In this document: positions 61,740 to 64,000 of the stretch, in pieces
How the letters are laid out: every line of letters begins with the position of its first letter
How positions within the stretch are numbered: the stretch's first letter is position 1
Source of the DNA: Olsenella massiliensis
Lineage (GTDB): Bacteria; Actinomycetota; Coriobacteriia; Coriobacteriales; Atopobiaceae
DNA: 64,000 bases
Assembly (NCBI RefSeq): GCF_001457795.1
Contig: NZ_LN898211.1
Location: 823,908 to 887,907, forward strand
Direction of reading: 5' to 3'
Made by a program: the position numbers and the translations under genes
Notes under the pieces: model-generated
What the model saw: the letters and a program-made list of their open reading frames with translations, nothing else
The model's database searches: none
What the model was told of the DNA's origin: nothing

Positions 61740-63893
61740 TCAGGCGCCCGCGCCCGTCGTGCCACCGCCCGTCTCGCCCGTCGTCGAGGGCGTCGTCCCC
61801 GTCGTCGTCTGGGTCCCGGCGCCGTTCGTCTTGGTCGTGCGGGTGTCCTGGCTGGCCTCGGCGCCCTCCTCCTTCTCCTCCTCCTCCTTGGGCTTGGGTG
61901 GCGCAAGAATCGCGTTTGTCCAGCTCAGCGTCGTGGGCGTGGCAATGCCCGAGATGGACGCGTTGGTCTTTGAGAAGGTCCAGTCGCGGTTGGGCTTGTA
62001 CGTCACGGCCTCCTTGGTGGTGGGAAACTCCTCGCGCGCGACGCCCTCGAGGGCGCCGTTGAGGAACTTGGCGAAGATGGGGACGGTCGTGTTGTAGGGG
62101 TGGCCGTACGACCCGCCCACGTAGACCGCCGCCTCCTGCTCGTAGCCGCACCAGATCGCCACGGAGAGCTGGGGCGTGATGCCGCAGAACCAGAGGTCGC
62201 GGTAGTTCTCGGACGTGCCGGTCTTGCCGGCGACGGGCTGGTTGACCTTCATAAGCGAGGTGAGCTGGCTTGCGGTGCCGCCGCCCTTGCACACGCCCTC
62301 CATGACCTCGCGGGAGGCCTGTGCGACGGGGGCGCTGATGGCCTGGGTCGGGCTGTCCTCATGCTGGTAGACCACATTGCCGTTGCGGTCCTCGATCTTG
62401 GTGATGGCCACGGCGCCTCGATGCACGCCGTTGGTGGCGACGGTCGCATAGGCCTCCGCCATCTGGATGGGGGGGATCCCCGTCGTGCCCAGCGTCAGGG
62501 AGTCATAGGCCTCCATTGGCTCGCGAATGCCCAGCGACTGGGCGGTCGAGACGATGCTCTCCGACTTGACCGCCTGGGCCACCTGCACGAAGCCGGTGTT
62601 GGACGACACGGCGAAGGCTCGTGCCAACGAGATGTTCCCGTAGTTCGCGTTGGCAAAGTTCTGGACCTTCCAGGTGGAGGTAAAGCGCATGGGCGAGTTG
62701 CATGTGAGGTAGATGTTGGGGTTCATGCCCTGGGATATGGCGTCTATCAGGGTGAAGGTCTTGAAGCTCGACCCCACCTGGCGTCGGGCGTCCGTCGCCA
62801 TGTTGTATTGGCTCGTGTGGTAGTCACGTCCCCCGACCATGGCGAGCACGTAGCCCGTGTTGGGGTCAATGGCCACGAGGGCCGCCTGGAGCTTGGGGTT
62901 GCCGATGGCGCTGAGCTGGGAGCTCACGGCGTCCTCGGCGGACCTCTGCGTCGCGGGGTTGAGGGTCGTGTAGACCTTGAGGCCGCCCTTCATGATGGTG
63001 TCCTGGTCAAAGTCCTGGAGGAGCACCTGCTTGATGTAGTCGGTGAAATAGGGGTACTCGTTCTGCGCGTCGGTGAAGCTGCCCTCGTTGGTCTCCAGGG
63101 GCTCGGCCACGGCGGCGTCGTGCTCCTCCTGCGTGATGTCGCCGGCGGTCAGCATGCGGTCGAGGACCGTGTTGCGGCGCGTCGTGGCGAGCTCGGGGTT
63201 GGCGAGGGGGTCATAGGTGGTGGGAGACTGGGGCAGGCCGCAGAGCGTGGCCGCCTCGGCGAGCGTGAGGTCCTTGGCGTCCTTGTCAAAGTAGGTGACC
63301 GCCGCCGCCTCGATGCCGTAGGCGCTGTGGCCAAAGTAGATGGTGTTGAGGTACATGGTCAGGATCTGGTCCTTGGTGTACATCTTCTCCATCTGGACGG
63401 CGATGTAGGCCTCGCGGACCTTGCGCTTGAGCGTCTGCTCAAACTGCTCGTCCGAGAGGACCGTGTTGCGCACCAGCTGCTGGGTGATCGTGGAGGCGCC
63501 TTCGGAACCGCCGCCGAGCTGGACGACGGCCGCGCGGACGATACCCTGGGGGTCCACGCCGTTATGCTGGTAGAAGCGCTTGTCCTCCGTGTCGACGATG
63601 GCCTTGAGGACGTAGTCGGACATCTGGTCCTGCTCCACCGTGCGACGGTTCTGCACGTAATACTCGCTGATGACGGAGCCGTCCGCGGCATAGACGGTGG
63701 TGGGCTCGGCCACGAGGTAGGCGTCCGCCGAGGAGTAGTCGGGGAGGTCCTGAAGCCACTGGCTCACGAGGGCGCCGAGCGATATGCACAGGGCAAGGAC
63801 CAGGAGGGCGACAAAGCCGAAGATGCCGGCGATGCCAAATCCCACGATGTGCGTGCGCGAGCGCGTACGAGCCCGACGGGTGCGAATGCCCAT
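61740..63893 (-). CDS. Class A penicillin-binding protein (bifunctional)
   Basis: A 717-residue PBP1A-type enzyme. It has a cytoplasmic basic tail, a membrane helix (about 18-42), a GT51 glycosyltransferase domain (EDKRFYQHNGVDPQGIVRAA, GASTITQQLVRN) and a transpeptidase domain with the Ser-Lys motif GSSFKTF, SSNTGF and AGKTGTSEN. The last 50 residues are a Thr/Gly-rich tail after an acidic Lys-Pro-Glu stretch. It makes and crosslinks peptidoglycan. ATG at 63893 follows AAGGAGG. Confidence 0.95.
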   Translation of the reverse strand: MGIRTRRARTRSRTHIVGFGIAGIFGFVALLVLALCISLGALVSQWLQDLPDYSSADAYLVAEPTTVYAADGSVISEYYVQNRRTVEQDQMSDYVLKAIVDTEDKRFYQHNGVDPQGIVRAAVVQLGGGSEGASTITQQLVRNTVLSDEQFEQTLKRKVREAYIAVQMEKMYTKDQILTMYLNTIYFGHSAYGIEAAAVTYFDKDAKDLTLAEAATLCGLPQSPTTYDPLANPELATTRRNTVLDRMLTAGDITQEEHDAAVAEPLETNEGSFTDAQNEYPYFTDYIKQVLLQDFDQDTIMKGGLKVYTTLNPATQRSAEDAVSSQLSAIGNPKLQAALVAIDPNTGYVLAMVGGRDYHTSQYNMATDARRQVGSSFKTFTLIDAISQGMNPNIYLTCNSPMRFTSTWKVQNFANANYGNISLARAFAVSSNTGFVQVAQAVKSESIVSTAQSLGIREPMEAYDSLTLGTTGIPPIQMAEAYATVATNGVHRGAVAITKIEDRNGNVVYQHEDSPTQAISAPVAQASREVMEGVCKGGGTASQLTSLMKVNQPVAGKTGTSENYRDLWFCGITPQLSVAIWCGYEQEAAVYVGGSYGHPYNTTVPIFAKFLNGALEGVAREEFPTTKEAVTYKPNRDWTFSKTNASISGIATPTTLSWTNAILAPPKPKEEEEKEEGAEASQDTRTTKTNGAGTQTTTGTTPSTTGETGGGTTGAGA

Positions 63894-64000
63894 GTATGCC
63901 TCCTTGAACAAACAGTCATGCATCATTATAGGTGACCTGCCCGCCCATCCCGCCCTGCGCCCAGGGAACGCGGCGTGGCAGGGGCGTGCGGCGCCCGCCG
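63894..64000. other. Upstream region of the PBP gene
   Basis: Only the ribosome site of the PBP gene is recognisable here (AAGGAGG on the minus strand). Nothing else is supported before the window ends. Confidence 0.3.

Overview
The window is GC-rich, gene-dense bacterial DNA from a Gram-positive (monoderm) actinobacterium. Its content fits the class Coriobacteriia (Olsenella/Atopobium/Collinsella relatives): a T-box ahead of pheST, a Tad pilus locus with no outer-membrane secretin, Tat-type lipoproteins, a mannose-family PTS and a stand-alone CarD protein. The taxonomic call is inference from gene families and composition; no rRNA gene is present.

Layout. 1-305 is an array of 16-bp motifs at an exact 31-bp period, five copies pointing right and four pointing left. 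584-3737 is a Fur/Zur-type regulator followed by a zinc/manganese ABC importer. 4113-8942 holds a HAD phosphatase, a T-box riboswitch and pheS-pheT. 8968-15321 is housekeeping: a PLC-like protein, a pyridoxal-kinase-like enzyme with a small Cys-rich partner, a decayed gene, a GH13 enzyme, pyruvate kinase and a D-2-hydroxyacid dehydrogenase. 15940-22626 is a six-gene operon: a ribose-type ABC transporter with two permeases, an amidohydrolase and a second 2-hydroxyacid dehydrogenase. 22905-26828 holds a Ca2+-type ATPase and RsgA. 27061-37483 is a Tad/Flp pilus operon of 13 closely packed genes ending in a DUF192 and a zinc-ribbon/FHA gene. 37596-44617 is a DeoR regulator diverging from an eight-gene mannose-family PTS operon of visibly lower GC, encoding an epimerase, a zinc dehydrogenase, a hexuloisomerase-like SIS protein and an unrecognised protein.

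44740-63893 carries tRNA-Phe, a DUF2207 membrane protein, ferritin, acylphosphatase, an esterase-like lipoprotein whose nucleophile position is Gly, CarD, an ACT protein, citrate synthase, Kup, a broken rlmKL, a phosphosugar mutase, a C39-like protein with Ser at the expected catalytic Cys, GtrA, ArgR and a class A PBP.

The clearest abnormality is technical. An Illumina TruSeq P7/index/Read-2 adapter (56586-56648, with a 13-T run before it) is built into the sequence inside rlmKL, and the gene's central methyltransferase domain is missing, so the join there should not be trusted. The best biological leads are the phased converging array at the left edge, the PTS/hexulose-phosphate operon with its unknown last gene and hairpin-rich internal spacer, the nested palindrome after znuB, and two exported hydrolase-fold proteins with substituted nucleophiles.
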